Assembly (NCBI RefSeq): GCF_004348995.1
Contig: NZ_SMKQ01000008.1
Coordinates: 42,170-106,169 of the forward strand
From: Nonomuraea terrae
GTDB lineage: Bacteria > Actinomycetota > Actinomycetes > Streptosporangiales > Streptosporangiaceae
Direction: 5' to 3'
DNA length: 64,000 bases
The notes under the pieces are model-generated. The model searched no databases. It saw only the letters and a list, made by a program, of their open reading frames with translations, and was not told the origin of the DNA. The position numbers and the translations under genes were made by a program. Shown in pieces: positions 18,059 to 26,033 of this stretch (positions are counted from its first letter, which is position 1; every line of letters begins with the position of its first letter).

Positions 18059-18377
18059 CCAGCTCTACCTGATCGGTAGCGGACTCCTGGTCGTGTCGGC
18101 TCTGCTGGCGCTCGCGTGTGTGGCGTCTCAGGCTTTGCTGGCCCGCTGGTGGGAGACCGCTGGCGGACGTCACGTGATGGGTTTCCAGGCTGTCCTGGCG
18201 GCGGTTCTGACGTTGTGGGCGCTGCGGGTGTGGATCCCCGACAGCGGTGTGATCCTCGCCCTGCGGTCTATCGCTTTCGCCGGCGTGCCCGCAGTCCTGG
18301 CGTGGCGGCTGGCCATCATCCTGCGCACCTGGCAAGCCAAGCGGCGCGAACATGCACAGAAGGGGCAGGATCGATGA
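18051..18377 (+). CDS. Three-helix membrane protein, holin-like
   Basis: A 108-residue protein with three or four predicted membrane segments (LIGSGLLVVSALLALACVAS; FQAVLAAVLTLWALRVW; AGVPAVLAWRLAIILRTW) and a basic tail. ATG 18051 has CGGAGG upstream. It lies immediately before the endolysin, whose ATG overlaps its stop. Holin or antiholin is likely by context only. Confidence 0.6.
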   Translation: MADQLYLIGSGLLVVSALLALACVASQALLARWWETAGGRHVMGFQAVLAAVLTLWALRVWIPDSGVILALRSIAFAGVPAVLAWRLAIILRTWQAKRREHAQKGQDR

Positions 18378-19069
18378 AGCTTGTGAAGCGTTCCGAGTTC
18401 GGGTGGGGCTCCTCGGGGGCGTCCTACGCGAAGCCGGCTCGCGGCTTGGTCATCCACTATGACGGCTCGGACCAGGGGTTGGCGGGTAAGCCGCACAGCG
18501 CCTGCGTGACGTATTGGAAGAACACGCGCCGCTTTCACGTGGGCTCCGCCCGCCAGTGGGTGGATATCGGGTACAGCTTCGGCGCCTGCCCGCACGGCTA
18601 CGTGCTGGAGGGCCGCGGCTTGAATCGCGCGCAGGCCGCCCAGCCGACCGGCAACACGACTTTCTACAGCGTGACGCTCATGGGTGGCCCCGGCGAGGAG
18701 CCGACCTTGGAGCAGATCAACGCTGTCCGTGAGCTGCGGGCGTGGCTGATGGACAAGGGCGTCGGCCCGCTGGTGAAGGGCCACCGGGACTTTTTCCCCA
18801 CCTCGTGCCCGGGAGACCGCCTGTACCAGCTGGTCAAGGACGGCACGTTCGGCAAGGCACCGACTGAGGAGGACGACGTGGACGTCAACGATGTCTGGCA
18901 CAAGGCCCAGATCAAGATGAACAAGGGCGAAGAGACGGAGTCGGAGCGGTCGCCGGCCGCGGTGCTGCAGGAGCTGGAGACCGAGCAGGACCGGATGAAG
19001 GTCCGGCTGGACAACCTGAACGGCAAGCTCGACGCGATCCTCGACAAGCTCGACGCGCTGACTCGCTGA
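18374..19069 (+). CDS. Endolysin, N-acetylmuramoyl-L-alanine amidase
   Basis: A 231-residue Amidase_2/PGRP-type lysin. Likely zinc ligands are His28 (LVIHYDG), His137 (KGHRDFF) and Cys145 (TSCPGD), as in T7-lysozyme-like amidases. It would cut the bond between MurNAc and the peptide stem. Residues about 160-231 form an acidic linker and a coiled coil (LDNLNGKLDAILDKLDAL), in the position of a wall-binding tail. The start overlaps the preceding stop, and holin-type genes follow. Confidence 0.9.
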   Translation: MKLVKRSEFGWGSSGASYAKPARGLVIHYDGSDQGLAGKPHSACVTYWKNTRRFHVGSARQWVDIGYSFGACPHGYVLEGRGLNRAQAAQPTGNTTFYSVTLMGGPGEEPTLEQINAVRELRAWLMDKGVGPLVKGHRDFFPTSCPGDRLYQLVKDGTFGKAPTEEDDVDVNDVWHKAQIKMNKGEETESERSPAAVLQELETEQDRMKVRLDNLNGKLDAILDKLDALTR

Positions 19070-19073
19070 TCAA

Positions 19074-19124
19074 GGTGTTAGGAATCGGCTGATTTTATCA
19101 GCGCTTCCCTAACACCCTCCTTTT
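19074..19124 (+). terminator. Hairpin terminator after endolysin
   Basis: A long stem pairs ggtgttaggaa (19074-19084) with ttccctaacacc (19105-19116, one bulge), with an inner gctgat/atcagc stem, followed by a T-rich tract. Confidence 0.7.
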
Positions 19125-19185
19125 ACCTGCGGCAACGCGGCAGGGTGCATGATTTTCCAACCTCAGATGAGAGGGCATTCACGCC

Positions 19186-19374
19186 ATGATCAAGGTAGGT
19201 AGTGCCGCGAAGTCCATCGTCGCCGCGGCGTCCGCTGGTACGGCTTCGCTCTTCACCGCGATGGGCGACAACGTCATCGTGACCGGCGAGTGGGTGACCA
19301 TCGCCCTGGCCGTCCTCGGCGCGCTCGGGATCACGTACGCGGTGCCGAATGCCGCGAAGTCGGATCAGAGGTGA
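19186..19374 (+). CDS. Holin
   Basis: A 62-residue protein with an N-terminal Ala-rich amphipathic stretch and one clear membrane helix (WVTIALAVLGALGITYAVP) followed by a charged end. This short WVT..LGALG.TYAVPN form is common after endolysins in actinophages and fits a holin that opens the membrane. A GAGAGG site precedes the ATG. Confidence 0.75.
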   Translation: MIKVGSAAKSIVAAASAGTASLFTAMGDNVIVTGEWVTIALAVLGALGITYAVPNAAKSDQR

Positions 19375-19556
19375 GCAGCGGGACCTTCCTTGCGCTGCTC
19401 GGGCCGTTCGTCCTGGCGTGCTGTGCGCTCGCCGGTCTGGTCTGTCTTGCACTGTACCGCTGGGAAAAGGGTTGGCTTGCTCTTGCGTTGGCGCTCGGAG
19501 GATGGGCGCTGATCACCGTGGTGATGGGCCTGCTCTCGTACAACCTGAGCGCATAG
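19371..19556 (+). CDS. Second holin-like membrane protein
   Basis: A 61-residue protein with two membrane helices (FLALLGPFVLACCALAGLVC and WLALALALGGWALITVVMGL). GTG 19371 overlaps the previous stop (GTGA), implying coupled translation. It is the last gene of the plus-strand late operon. Confidence 0.6.
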   Translation: MSSGTFLALLGPFVLACCALAGLVCLALYRWEKGWLALALALGGWALITVVMGLLSYNLSA

Positions 19557-19561
19557 ATGAC

Positions 19562-19610
19562 GACGCCCGCCTCTTCGTTGCCTTAGGGCAGCGGGGAGGC
19601 GGGCGTCTTT
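19562..19610. terminator. Strong bidirectional terminator at end of late operon
   Basis: A perfect 12-bp stem, gacgcccgcctc (19562-19573) with gaggcgggcgtc (19596-19607), followed by TTT. It separates the plus-strand late genes from convergent minus-strand genes. GTTGTAC follows at 19614-19620, as at two other terminators of this region. Confidence 0.85.
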
Positions 19611-19622
19611 CGCGTTGTACGG

Positions 19623-20189
19623 CTACGCGGCAGCAGGATCCCTCAATCGTGGGGCTACCAGCTTGTCGAGGTTGTCGATGATGAACGCTTCGATCCGATC
19701 CCGCTCCTGAGGGTCGGTCGTGGTGACGCCTTGCATGAGGAGGTCCAACAGGAAGGCGTCCACGTGCTCTCGCCGGTCGATGATGTTCTCTCGCATGGCG
19801 ACCTCGGCGCCCTGCTCGCGGCACAGTCCACACCAGGCGGTGCCTTGCCTCAGGCTCACCCTTAGGTGGGTGTCGCACATGGGTGCGGTGACGAGGTGCT
19901 CGTGGACGCATCCCATCACGCTGATGCGGGCCGCGTTGTTCGGGCACGGGCCCGGCGTTACCCAGGGGTGGTCGGGGTCTTCGTCGATGACGCTGGCACA
20001 GGAGATCTCGATGTGGAGCGGGCCGACCATCTCGTGCATGTCGGGAACGGAGTCGATGTGGATGCCGAGACGGTCGGAGATCTGCTGCCTGGTGGTGATG
20101 CCCAGTTCGGCGAGGGCCTTGGATGTGTCGCGGAACGAGATGAAACGGAACGCGTCCAGGCTTGTTAGAGGGATGTTCAGGACTGGCAT
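19623..20189 (-). CDS. Hypothetical protein with Cys/His cluster
   Basis: A 188-residue protein, not recognised. The first ~50 residues include an HTH-like segment (TRQQISDRLGIHIDSVPDMH). The middle has paired cysteines and histidines (PCPNN, CVHEH, MCDTH, WCGLCREQ) that could bind zinc. A good GGAGGAG site precedes ATG 20189. It follows the sortase gene with a 16-base gap and is probably co-transcribed with it. Confidence 0.65.
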   Translation of the reverse strand: MPVLNIPLTSLDAFRFISFRDTSKALAELGITTRQQISDRLGIHIDSVPDMHEMVGPLHIEISCASVIDEDPDHPWVTPGPCPNNAARISVMGCVHEHLVTAPMCDTHLRVSLRQGTAWCGLCREQGAEVAMRENIIDRREHVDAFLLDLLMQGVTTTDPQERDRIEAFIIDNLDKLVAPRLRDPAAA

Positions 20190-20205
20190 GGCTCCTCCAT
20201 CCGAG

Positions 20206-20784
20206 TCAGGCGGCGTCTGCCCACACGATGATGTTCGCGACGTAGTGCGAGGTCGTCTTGTCGAACGCTCCTCCGCAGGTGATGAGCCGCAGCGCTGGCC
20301 CGTCCGTCTCTCCCCAGATCTGCTTGACGGGCAGGGCGGTCTTGGCGGTCTGCTGCTTGCGCCCGGCGACGAACTCGTGCGTCTTGCCCTGCTTGTCGGT
20401 GACGAGGATCTTCGCGCCCTTGCTGAGGGTCTTGAGGCGGGCGAACACGTCGGGTCCGCTCTTGCTGTCCACGTGGGCGGCGATCACAGCGGGACCGTCC
20501 TCGCCGGGCTTGGGCCCTTCCTCGTACCAGCCAGCGCGCCCGAATGCCGGCGTCTCCATGCTGCCGTCCTTGGCGAGCCCGAGCGGCACCAGGCGGGCGT
20601 CCACGCCGATGGAAGGGATACGGATCCGTGCGGGCTCTGAGACTGTGCGGGCGGGCGTGCTGGGTGTGGCGACGGTGGACGGCTGATCCGCAACGCGAAA
20701 TGGCTGAGACGGTCCAGGAGAGGCTTCCGCGCCGCAGGCGGACGTGAGGACCAGACAGGCGGCTACGACGGCGAGACGACGCAT
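20206..20784 (-). CDS. Class F sortase-like protein
   Basis: A 192-residue exported protein with a lipobox-like signal (LVLTSACG), a Ser/Thr/Pro linker, then a sortase barrel from about residue 53 (ARIRIPSIGVDARLVPLGL). The catalytic His104 lies in AAHVDS and the catalytic Cys170 in LITCGGAF. Class F sortases are the common actinobacterial housekeeping-like single-domain type and join secreted proteins to acceptors outside the membrane. The secreted protein encoded just upstream is its obvious candidate substrate. Confidence 0.88.
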   Translation of the reverse strand: MRRLAVVAACLVLTSACGAEASPGPSQPFRVADQPSTVATPSTPARTVSEPARIRIPSIGVDARLVPLGLAKDGSMETPAFGRAGWYEEGPKPGEDGPAVIAAHVDSKSGPDVFARLKTLSKGAKILVTDKQGKTHEFVAGRKQQTAKTALPVKQIWGETDGPALRLITCGGAFDKTTSHYVANIIVWADAA

Positions 20785-20847
20785 GAGGGCTCCAGAGGTA
20801 AAGAGAAGGCTGGACGGCCCACACGGGACCGCCCAGCCGAAGGGGGA

Positions 20848-21984
20848 CTAGCGGGTCAGGCCGCCGAGACCGGTGTCCACGCGGGCGGGAACCGGGATGT
20901 TGTTCACGACCACGACCGGAGTGGTCGGGGTGGCGCTCGGCGTCTGGCAGTCCGGGGTCTCGGAGACGACGAACATCCACTCCGCCGCGGCGCCGTCCTT
21001 CAGCGTGTAGCCGTCGGCCGCCTCAGCGGTGAGGGAGACGTTGCCCGCCTCCACCGTGTACCGCTTGCCCTGCTCCACCGTCTTGCCGCTGGCGGTCTTG
21101 TAGACGACGCCGGCGACCTCGGGGATGGCGATCGAGGCAGTCTTGTCGTCGCAGGTGGCCTGCGTCAGCACCGGCGCCGCCGGCGTGGCCTCCCGCACCT
21201 CGGGGGTGTCGGTGGGGCTCGTCGTCGGCGACGGGCTCACGGGAGGCTCGGTCGGCGTGGGGCTCGGGCTGGGGCACGCCGCGGCCTTGTCGACGGTCAG
21301 GCGCCACCGCTCATCGCCCACCAGCCGGTAGCCGTCACGAGCCTCCGCGGCCACCCGGTAGACGCCCGGCCGCACCTTGTACTCGCCGGGCCGCCACGCC
21401 TCGCCGTTCACCTGGTAGGTGACGCCGTGCTTCGCCGGCACGGTCAGGGTGCCGCGGCTGGTGCCGCACTCGGGCTGGACCACCTTCGGAGCGTCGGGCG
21501 TCACCCGGGCCAGCGGACGGTTCAGGAACGACACCGGGCGGCCATCGACCCGCAGGTCCGACACGACCACCTGGCCGGGCTTGCCGTTGTCGTACACGAC
21601 GCCGGCGGCGCCGATGCGGCCGTTCGCCGGCACCTTGAAGGTGACGACGCCGTTGCTGCCGCACTGGGTGCCCGCAGCGAGATTCTGGTCCCACGAGTTC
21701 GTGACGACGCCCTGCGCCTCCACGTAGACGCGGGGAGCTCCACCGTCGCACTTGGCGTCGCCCTGCAGGACGTAACGGAACGAGACCACGTCGCCAGCCT
21801 GGACGAACATGTCGAGGTTGGCGGTCTCGACGCTGGTGTTGCCGCCGACGAGACGAACCGTGTTGGAGTTGAGGATCTTCGACGGGCTGTTGGCAACCCA
21901 TCCGGTAGCGGCGTGGGCGCTGGTGGCCAATCCAGCGACGACCAGCACGCCTACGGCCGCAGCCGCAGTGAGTCTGCTGAGCAT
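20848..21984 (-). CDS. Secreted protein, possible sortase substrate
   Basis: A 378-residue protein. ATG 21984 is chosen because GAGAGG lies upstream and it begins a clear signal peptide (MLSRLTAAAAVGVLVVAGLA...SAHA). Residues about 25-170 form a beta domain with two disulfide-like Cys pairs. Two small beta domains (about 172-240 and 280-340) each end near a Cys and are joined by a Pro/Thr/Ser linker (PSPTPTEPPVSPSP). The last residues are RVDTGLGGLTR, with no membrane helix after VDTG. Surface display by the neighbouring sortase is an inference. Confidence 0.75.
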   Translation of the reverse strand: MLSRLTAAAAVGVLVVAGLATSAHAATGWVANSPSKILNSNTVRLVGGNTSVETANLDMFVQAGDVVSFRYVLQGDAKCDGGAPRVYVEAQGVVTNSWDQNLAAGTQCGSNGVVTFKVPANGRIGAAGVVYDNGKPGQVVVSDLRVDGRPVSFLNRPLARVTPDAPKVVQPECGTSRGTLTVPAKHGVTYQVNGEAWRPGEYKVRPGVYRVAAEARDGYRLVGDERWRLTVDKAAACPSPSPTPTEPPVSPSPTTSPTDTPEVREATPAAPVLTQATCDDKTASIAIPEVAGVVYKTASGKTVEQGKRYTVEAGNVSLTAEAADGYTLKDGAAAEWMFVVSETPDCQTPSATPTTPVVVVNNIPVPARVDTGLGGLTR

Positions 21985-22325
21985 TCGAATGTGCCTCTCG
22001 GGATGCCGGTCCTCGGGTGGGGCCGGTCGTGGCGCGGCAGCCTCCGTCCGTGTCGGGCGTGGCGGCATGCCAGCCGTATCTGATTGTGCACTATGACCAG
22101 TCATCGACGCCGATTAGCGGAAATCTGTACAGCCGATGCGCGTATCCTTGGACGAGTTGCTCAGTCGGGAGGGCTGGCGGCGGATGCGAGAGGGGCCGGG
22201 CCACCTACGGGTGGCCCGGCCCTTTCTGCGTTGTACGGCCACCTGCGCGGCGTAGCCTGATGTACGCACGGGGTCGGGTCGCCTACGGGCCGCTCGGCCC
22301 CTTTTTCGCGCAGGAAGGAGCTCCG
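21985..22325. other. Noncoding interval with two hairpins
   Basis: No convincing gene. It holds the upstream region of the secreted-protein gene, a strong terminator at 22193-22226, and a weaker hairpin at about 22270-22305 that has a similar gcctacgggc loop and ends in CCCCTTTTT just before the next gene. The second looks like a decayed copy of the first. Confidence 0.5.
22193..22226 (+). terminator. Strong intrinsic terminator
   Basis: A perfect 12-bp stem, gggccgggccac (22193-22204) with gtggcccggccc (22211-22222), loop ctacgg, followed by tttct. GTTGTACGGC follows at 22230-22239. Confidence 0.8.
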
Positions 22326-22523
22326 GTGAGCGAGCCACCCGAGACCGTCGTATGGCATGACGGGCGAGACGTGTACGTCTACCCGGGCGGGGACTCCTTC
22401 TACGTGGACGAGATCGAAGCCATACGGGCCGGCGTGGAGGAGCGGCGCAAGCAGCCGCTCAAGGCCGACAACCTCGACGAGCTGAGGGCGAAACTAGAGG
22501 CGCTCCGAGACTGGTCATGCTGA
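22326..22523 (+). CDS. Small hypothetical protein
   Basis: A 65-residue acidic protein (VVWHDGRDVYVYPGGDSFYV then helical AIRAGVEERRKQPLKADNLD). GTG 22326 has AAGGAG seven bases upstream, which decides the start. Flanked by terminators on both sides, so it is probably an independent transcript. Function unknown. Confidence 0.6.
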   Translation: MSEPPETVVWHDGRDVYVYPGGDSFYVDEIEAIRAGVEERRKQPLKADNLDELRAKLEALRDWSC

Positions 22524-22580
22524 CCCCGGCGACGTAGCTTGTTCGCGGGACCTCTGGTGCCGCCGGCATGGAACGAGAAG

Positions 22581-22614
22581 CCCGCCTGCCCCTTCCGGGA
22601 TAGGCGGGCTTCTT
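22581..22614 (+). terminator. Intrinsic terminator
   Basis: The stem cccgcct (22581-22587) pairs with aggcggg (22602-22608), followed by cttctt. GTTGTACG follows at 22618-22625. It also ends the opposing ImmA/IrrE gene. Confidence 0.7.
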
Positions 22615-22627
22615 CGTGTTGTACGAC

Positions 22628-23713
22628 CTAGGCTCGCCGCACCCGTCGAGAGCTGAGACTGATCACGTTCGTGATCCGACGACTTGGGAGTTCGGACCCC
22701 GTGGCGTGCCGTGCGAGTACCTCTTCCGCGAAGGCCGGCGTCCAGTTTGCGGCGCGTGCCAAGCCTTGTGCCGGGTGGGGTCCAAACAAGGTCTCCGCCA
22801 TGGCGCGAAAGCCTCGAGGCTTTGTCGGAGAGATAGCAGCTCGTTCTCGCAGCCGCTCGCCTCGGGCAGCCATCTGCTTGAACAAGCTGGTGTACCGGTG
22901 GTCGTCGATTCGTCCGAGGCGGCGAGCGGTGCGAATGAGCGCTGCGATGGACACCCCCCATCGCCGTTTGAGCAGGGCGAAGTCTTGGAGGGTGGGATGT
23001 GCAGGGATTTCCTTCTCCATCGCGGCCAACGGGGTGAGGAAGTGCATGGCGAACTCGTCGGCCTCCTGCTCCAGGGTCTTGCTGGCGCCGGCGTCGCGAT
23101 GCAGTAGAGCGTGCCCAAGCTCATGCGCCGTTGACCAGAGCTGACGATCGCCCGCGTCTGTGTCGAGGAGTGCAAGGACCGGCTGTTGACCGAACCACAG
23201 CGAGAAGGCGTCGCGTCGCGTGTTCGGGATGGGAAGGGCGACTACTAGGAAGCCGGCGTGCTCGAGAAGCACGGGTAGGCCGAGGGCGGCATCATGAGGC
23301 CCCAACCCGAGGGCGTCTCGCGCTGCCTGCGCTGCCGCTTCGGGAGAGGTGCCGAGCGCGTGCGACTCGAGCCTTAGCGGAGGTCCTTCGAGCTGCTCGA
23401 GCATTGCCAGAGCTGCCTCGGCGACAATCTCACCGCCGCGCTTGGCCTGGTTCGACTCCTTCACGCTCATGCCTGCTCGAGCCCGGAAGTGAGTGGGTAG
23501 CCCGTCGAAGGCGACGCGCGGCCCTTGCTGAAAGAACTCGACCGGGAAGCCGGTCGTGGTAGCGAGCTGCGTCAGCACATCCATCGGCAGCTCGGTCACG
23601 TCGCGTTCAGCGTTAGACAGCGTGCCCTGGCTGATCCCGATCTCCGCAGCCAGGGCCTTCTGGGTAAGCAGGCAGAACTCGCGCGCTTGAGTAAGCCGAG
23701 TTCCGTAGATCAC
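22628..23713 (-). CDS. HTH-ImmA/IrrE family regulator protease
   Basis: A 361-residue protein. Residues 1-60 are an XRE-type helix-turn-helix (LTQKALAAEIGISQGTLSN). Residues about 140-260 are an ImmA/IrrE-type zinc peptidase with HELGH at 197-201 and downstream EADEFA. In phages and mobile elements this family cleaves or controls a partner repressor. Start GTG 23713 overlaps the stop of the gene upstream, so the two are coupled. It may control the lysogenic or excision state of this element; the target is unknown. Confidence 0.85.
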   Translation of the reverse strand: MIYGTRLTQAREFCLLTQKALAAEIGISQGTLSNAERDVTELPMDVLTQLATTTGFPVEFFQQGPRVAFDGLPTHFRARAGMSVKESNQAKRGGEIVAEAALAMLEQLEGPPLRLESHALGTSPEAAAQAARDALGLGPHDAALGLPVLLEHAGFLVVALPIPNTRRDAFSLWFGQQPVLALLDTDAGDRQLWSTAHELGHALLHRDAGASKTLEQEADEFAMHFLTPLAAMEKEIPAHPTLQDFALLKRRWGVSIAALIRTARRLGRIDDHRYTSLFKQMAARGERLRERAAISPTKPRGFRAMAETLFGPHPAQGLARAANWTPAFAEEVLARHATGSELPSRRITNVISLSSRRVRRA

Positions 23714-24348
23714 TGTGCCTCTGCCTCCCCGTTCCCAGTCTTGTCGTCCCGGCGACGGTACTGCAGATCTTCAACCTGGGTGTAACGGCCCAGCAGCGGG
23801 ACGCGCCAATCGATGGCTACGTGCCCGTTCTCCACGCCGATAGGTCTGACCAGGTCGAATCGCAGGATGGTGGGCCCTTCGGCTGTCCACTGGATGATGA
23901 CGTGGTTCTTCTGCGGCTTGCGCTGCTCCATCTCGTCCAGTCCGAGGTCGAGCTCGTCGTCGCCGATGAGGGGGATCTTCCGCTCGGAGACCTGGCTGAT
24001 GAACCTACGCCGTGCTTCGGTGGTCGGCCTGGGGATCTTGAAGTCGGTGGTGTGCCAGACCCGGATGATGTCCTCGGGCAGGTGCAGGATGAGGCCGCTC
24101 ATGGGAAGGCCAAGGTCATCCTCGTCCTCGAGTTCCGGGTTGAGCTGCTTGAGTTCCTCGACGGCCTCCCGCCGTGTCATGTGCCGGTAGAAGTGGATGT
24201 CGCCGGCAGGCTTCCACCCTCTGTCGTCGTGCACGTAGTCGGCGGTCTGGAGGCCTTTCTCCAGCGCGCGGAAGACCTCGAGGCACGCGGTTTCCAGTCG
24301 GGCGGAGGTGGCGTCGGAGGAGTCGTCTCTGATCACGTGATTAATCAT
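23710..24348 (-). CDS. Hypothetical partner of the ImmA/IrrE protein
   Basis: About 212 residues. ATG 24348 (MINHVIRDD) is chosen over an upstream ATG at 24420; GTG 24336 is also possible. The body is mixed alpha/beta with RLETACLEVFRALEKGLQTA, VEELKQLNPELEDEDDLGL and MEQRKPQKNHVIIQW. No known domain is recognised. The stop-start overlap with the downstream regulator-protease suggests they act together, as substrate or inhibitor. A perfect palindrome ATCACGTGAT (24332-24341) overlaps the start and could be an operator. Confidence 0.6.
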   Translation of the reverse strand: MINHVIRDDSSDATSARLETACLEVFRALEKGLQTADYVHDDRGWKPAGDIHFYRHMTRREAVEELKQLNPELEDEDDLGLPMSGLILHLPEDIIRVWHTTDFKIPRPTTEARRRFISQVSERKIPLIGDDELDLGLDEMEQRKPQKNHVIIQWTAEGPTILRFDLVRPIGVENGHVAIDWRVPLLGRYTQVEDLQYRRRDDKTGNGEAEAQ

Positions 24349-24485
24349 ATTCCTAGAAAATACACACCCGCTAGTCGAACACGCCGTGATCGATGCTGCG
24401 ACAAGGCGGTCCGTAACCATTCCTTAGAGCCAAGAATCTGGGGCGGTCGTCGAGTCGCACGGGTGTTCGGGACTAGGATGCGCGC

Positions 24486-24785
24486 GTGGCCGACTACGAC
24501 ATCCCCGACGACTTGCTGCAGCTCAAGGTGGACTTTCTCGCCGCTATGGCTCGCTGTGAGGAGATCGCAAAGCGGTTGCCGTCCGCGGTGGCGGTGCTCG
24601 CGCAGGAGGCCGAGCCTGATCCGGCGCTGCAGGCGGAGTATGACCAGGAGCGCGCCCGGCGACTCGACATCGTGGTGCGGATTTATCGGCACCCGTGGTG
24701 GGAGACGGTGAAGGAGACCCGGCATCAGGCGGATATGGCGTTGCTGGCCGCGGCCAAGGAGGCGCTCGCGCGTCAGGAGTCTTGA
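24486..24785 (+). CDS. Small hypothetical helical protein
   Basis: A 99-residue, charged helical protein (LLQLKVDFLAAMARCEEIAK; VRIYRHPWWETVKETRHQAD). GTG start, with no strong Shine-Dalgarno. It is divergent from the ImmA/IrrE operon and overlaps the convergent small gene by 13 bases. Similar proteins occur in actinobacterial mobile DNA; function unknown. Confidence 0.55.
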   Translation: MADYDIPDDLLQLKVDFLAAMARCEEIAKRLPSAVAVLAQEAEPDPALQAEYDQERARRLDIVVRIYRHPWWETVKETRHQADMALLAAAKEALARQES

Positions 24786-24931
24786 CCGTTGGTGGCGTCC
24801 GCTGCCGGCCCGGTCAGTCCTTCGGGTGGCTGCTCGTCCTGCGCGAGGAGGTAGGCGAGGCGCTCCTCCGGAGTCATGTCCACCCATACGGGGCGTAGGA
24901 CGGGGTCTTCCTCGGGGGGTACGTCGCTCAT
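24773..24931 (-). CDS. 52-residue hypothetical protein
   Basis: An open frame of 52 codons beginning MSDVPPEEDPVLRPVWVDMT and continuing PEERLAYLLAQDEQ, with natural-looking acidic and aliphatic composition. The ribosome site is weak. It overlaps the 3' end of the opposite gene. Included because the sequence reads like a real small actinobacterial protein; its role is unknown. Confidence 0.5.
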   Translation of the reverse strand: MSDVPPEEDPVLRPVWVDMTPEERLAYLLAQDEQPPEGLTGPAADATNGQDS

Positions 24932-24980
24932 GGGCGCCATCTTCGCGTGAGGGTGTGATCGCTGGCAGGCCGTTGGGCGA

Positions 24981-25187
24981 TCAGCGTGGGGCCCCTGGTT
25001 GGGCCGGGAAATCCACCACTTCCACCAGGTCGGCGAGGTCGACGTGCCGGGTGACTTGGGCGATGGTTGCGCAGTAGCCGAGCAGGTAGCGGCGGCCGTT
25101 CGTCTTCTGGGTCACCTTGAAGCGCTGCCTGTCGTTGAGGGTGATCACCTCTATGGTGATGCCTCGGGGTCCGCGCCAGCAGTGCAT
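24981..25187 (-). CDS. Small conserved-type hypothetical protein
   Basis: A 68-residue protein (GITIEVITLNDRQRFKVTQ; YLLGYCATIAQVTRHVDLAD) of a form common in actinobacteria next to phage or plasmid genes. It is compact and beta-rich with no catalytic motif. Function unknown. Confidence 0.6.
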   Translation of the reverse strand: MHCWRGPRGITIEVITLNDRQRFKVTQKTNGRRYLLGYCATIAQVTRHVDLADLVEVVDFPAQPGAPR

Positions 25188-25239
25188 GGCAGCAGGCTAA
25201 CGCCGAATCGGACAAAACGGCATAGTCTGGACATGCGAA

Positions 25240-25272
25240 AGCCCCGGCCCGCGGGGAAGCGCGGTCGGGGCT
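25240..25272. terminator. Hairpin terminator
   Basis: The stem agccccg (25240-25246) pairs with cggggct (25266-25272). It lies just beyond the stop of the minus-strand operon at 25290 and may end that long transcript. Confidence 0.6.
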
Positions 25273-25289
25273 CTCACGTGCTGATCAGG

Positions 25290-25580
25290 TCAGCCCAGCG
25301 ACGGTGCCAAGCCGTAGTGCGCCCTCACTGTGTCGGCCACGCGCACCACCGGGTTGTCGTCTTCCGGACCGTCGCCGGGCCAGCCGCAGTCGAACGTCTT
25401 GTCGATCACATCCTTGGCGTCGAGGTGCCTGTACTCGGGCCGCTGGAGAAGTTGGTCCAACTCGGAGGTGAGCTCCTCCGCGATGACTTCGGTGTACTTC
25501 GCGCACACGCGCAGGCCGGCGAGCACAGCCTCATGCTTGGCGTTGTGGTACGGGGTGTCGGGCCGGTTCTTCAGAACCAT
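25290..25580 (-). CDS. Hypothetical protein
   Basis: A 96-residue, mainly helical acidic protein (AGLRVCAKYTEVIAEELTSE; DVIDKTFDCGWPGD). ATG 25580 has GGAGGAAATC directly upstream. It is the last gene of the transfer-type minus-strand cluster. No domain recognised. Confidence 0.6.
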   Translation of the reverse strand: MVLKNRPDTPYHNAKHEAVLAGLRVCAKYTEVIAEELTSELDQLLQRPEYRHLDAKDVIDKTFDCGWPGDGPEDDNPVVRVADTVRAHYGLAPSLG

Positions 25581-25655
25581 GATTTCCTCCGGGTGATGAG
25601 CGGGGTTTCGATCTCGAAAGGGTTAAGAGGGCGTGGCGCTTGCTGGCGGGAGTGG

Positions 25656-25940
25656 TCACGCTTGAGCGGCCGGGGCGTACCTGTCGATGTCCTTCACGGC
25701 CTCGATGAGGGCGCCGTCGATGTTCTCAGCGATCGTGTGAAGCTCGCTCGCGGTGATGTGCGGCATCGATGCGCGCACGGTGGCCAGCATGGAATCCATC
25801 GCCGTCTTCATCGCGTCCACGGCCTTGGCGGCGGCTTTCACTTTGGCTGCCTTCGCGTCCGGCTGCTCCAGGCCGACCTCGTAGAGGTGGTCCATTGCTG
25901 CGCTGAACCTTTTGACAGCGTCCTGGATGTTCTGGGTCAT
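25656..25940 (-). CDS. Hypothetical helical protein
   Basis: A 94-residue, all-helical protein (AVKRFSAAMDHLYEVGLEQ; KAAAKAVDAMKTAMDSM), probably a coiled coil. It lies in line with the translocase gene. Function unknown. Confidence 0.6.
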   Translation of the reverse strand: MTQNIQDAVKRFSAAMDHLYEVGLEQPDAKAAKVKAAAKAVDAMKTAMDSMLATVRASMPHITASELHTIAENIDGALIEAVKDIDRYAPAAQA

Positions 25941-26033
25941 GATCGGTTTCCTTCGGATTGGCGCGGATGGAGCTGGCTGCTCCGGGCACCCGCCACGGCC
26001 CCCGCGGTCGTGGCGAGCACCCGCAACAGCCGC

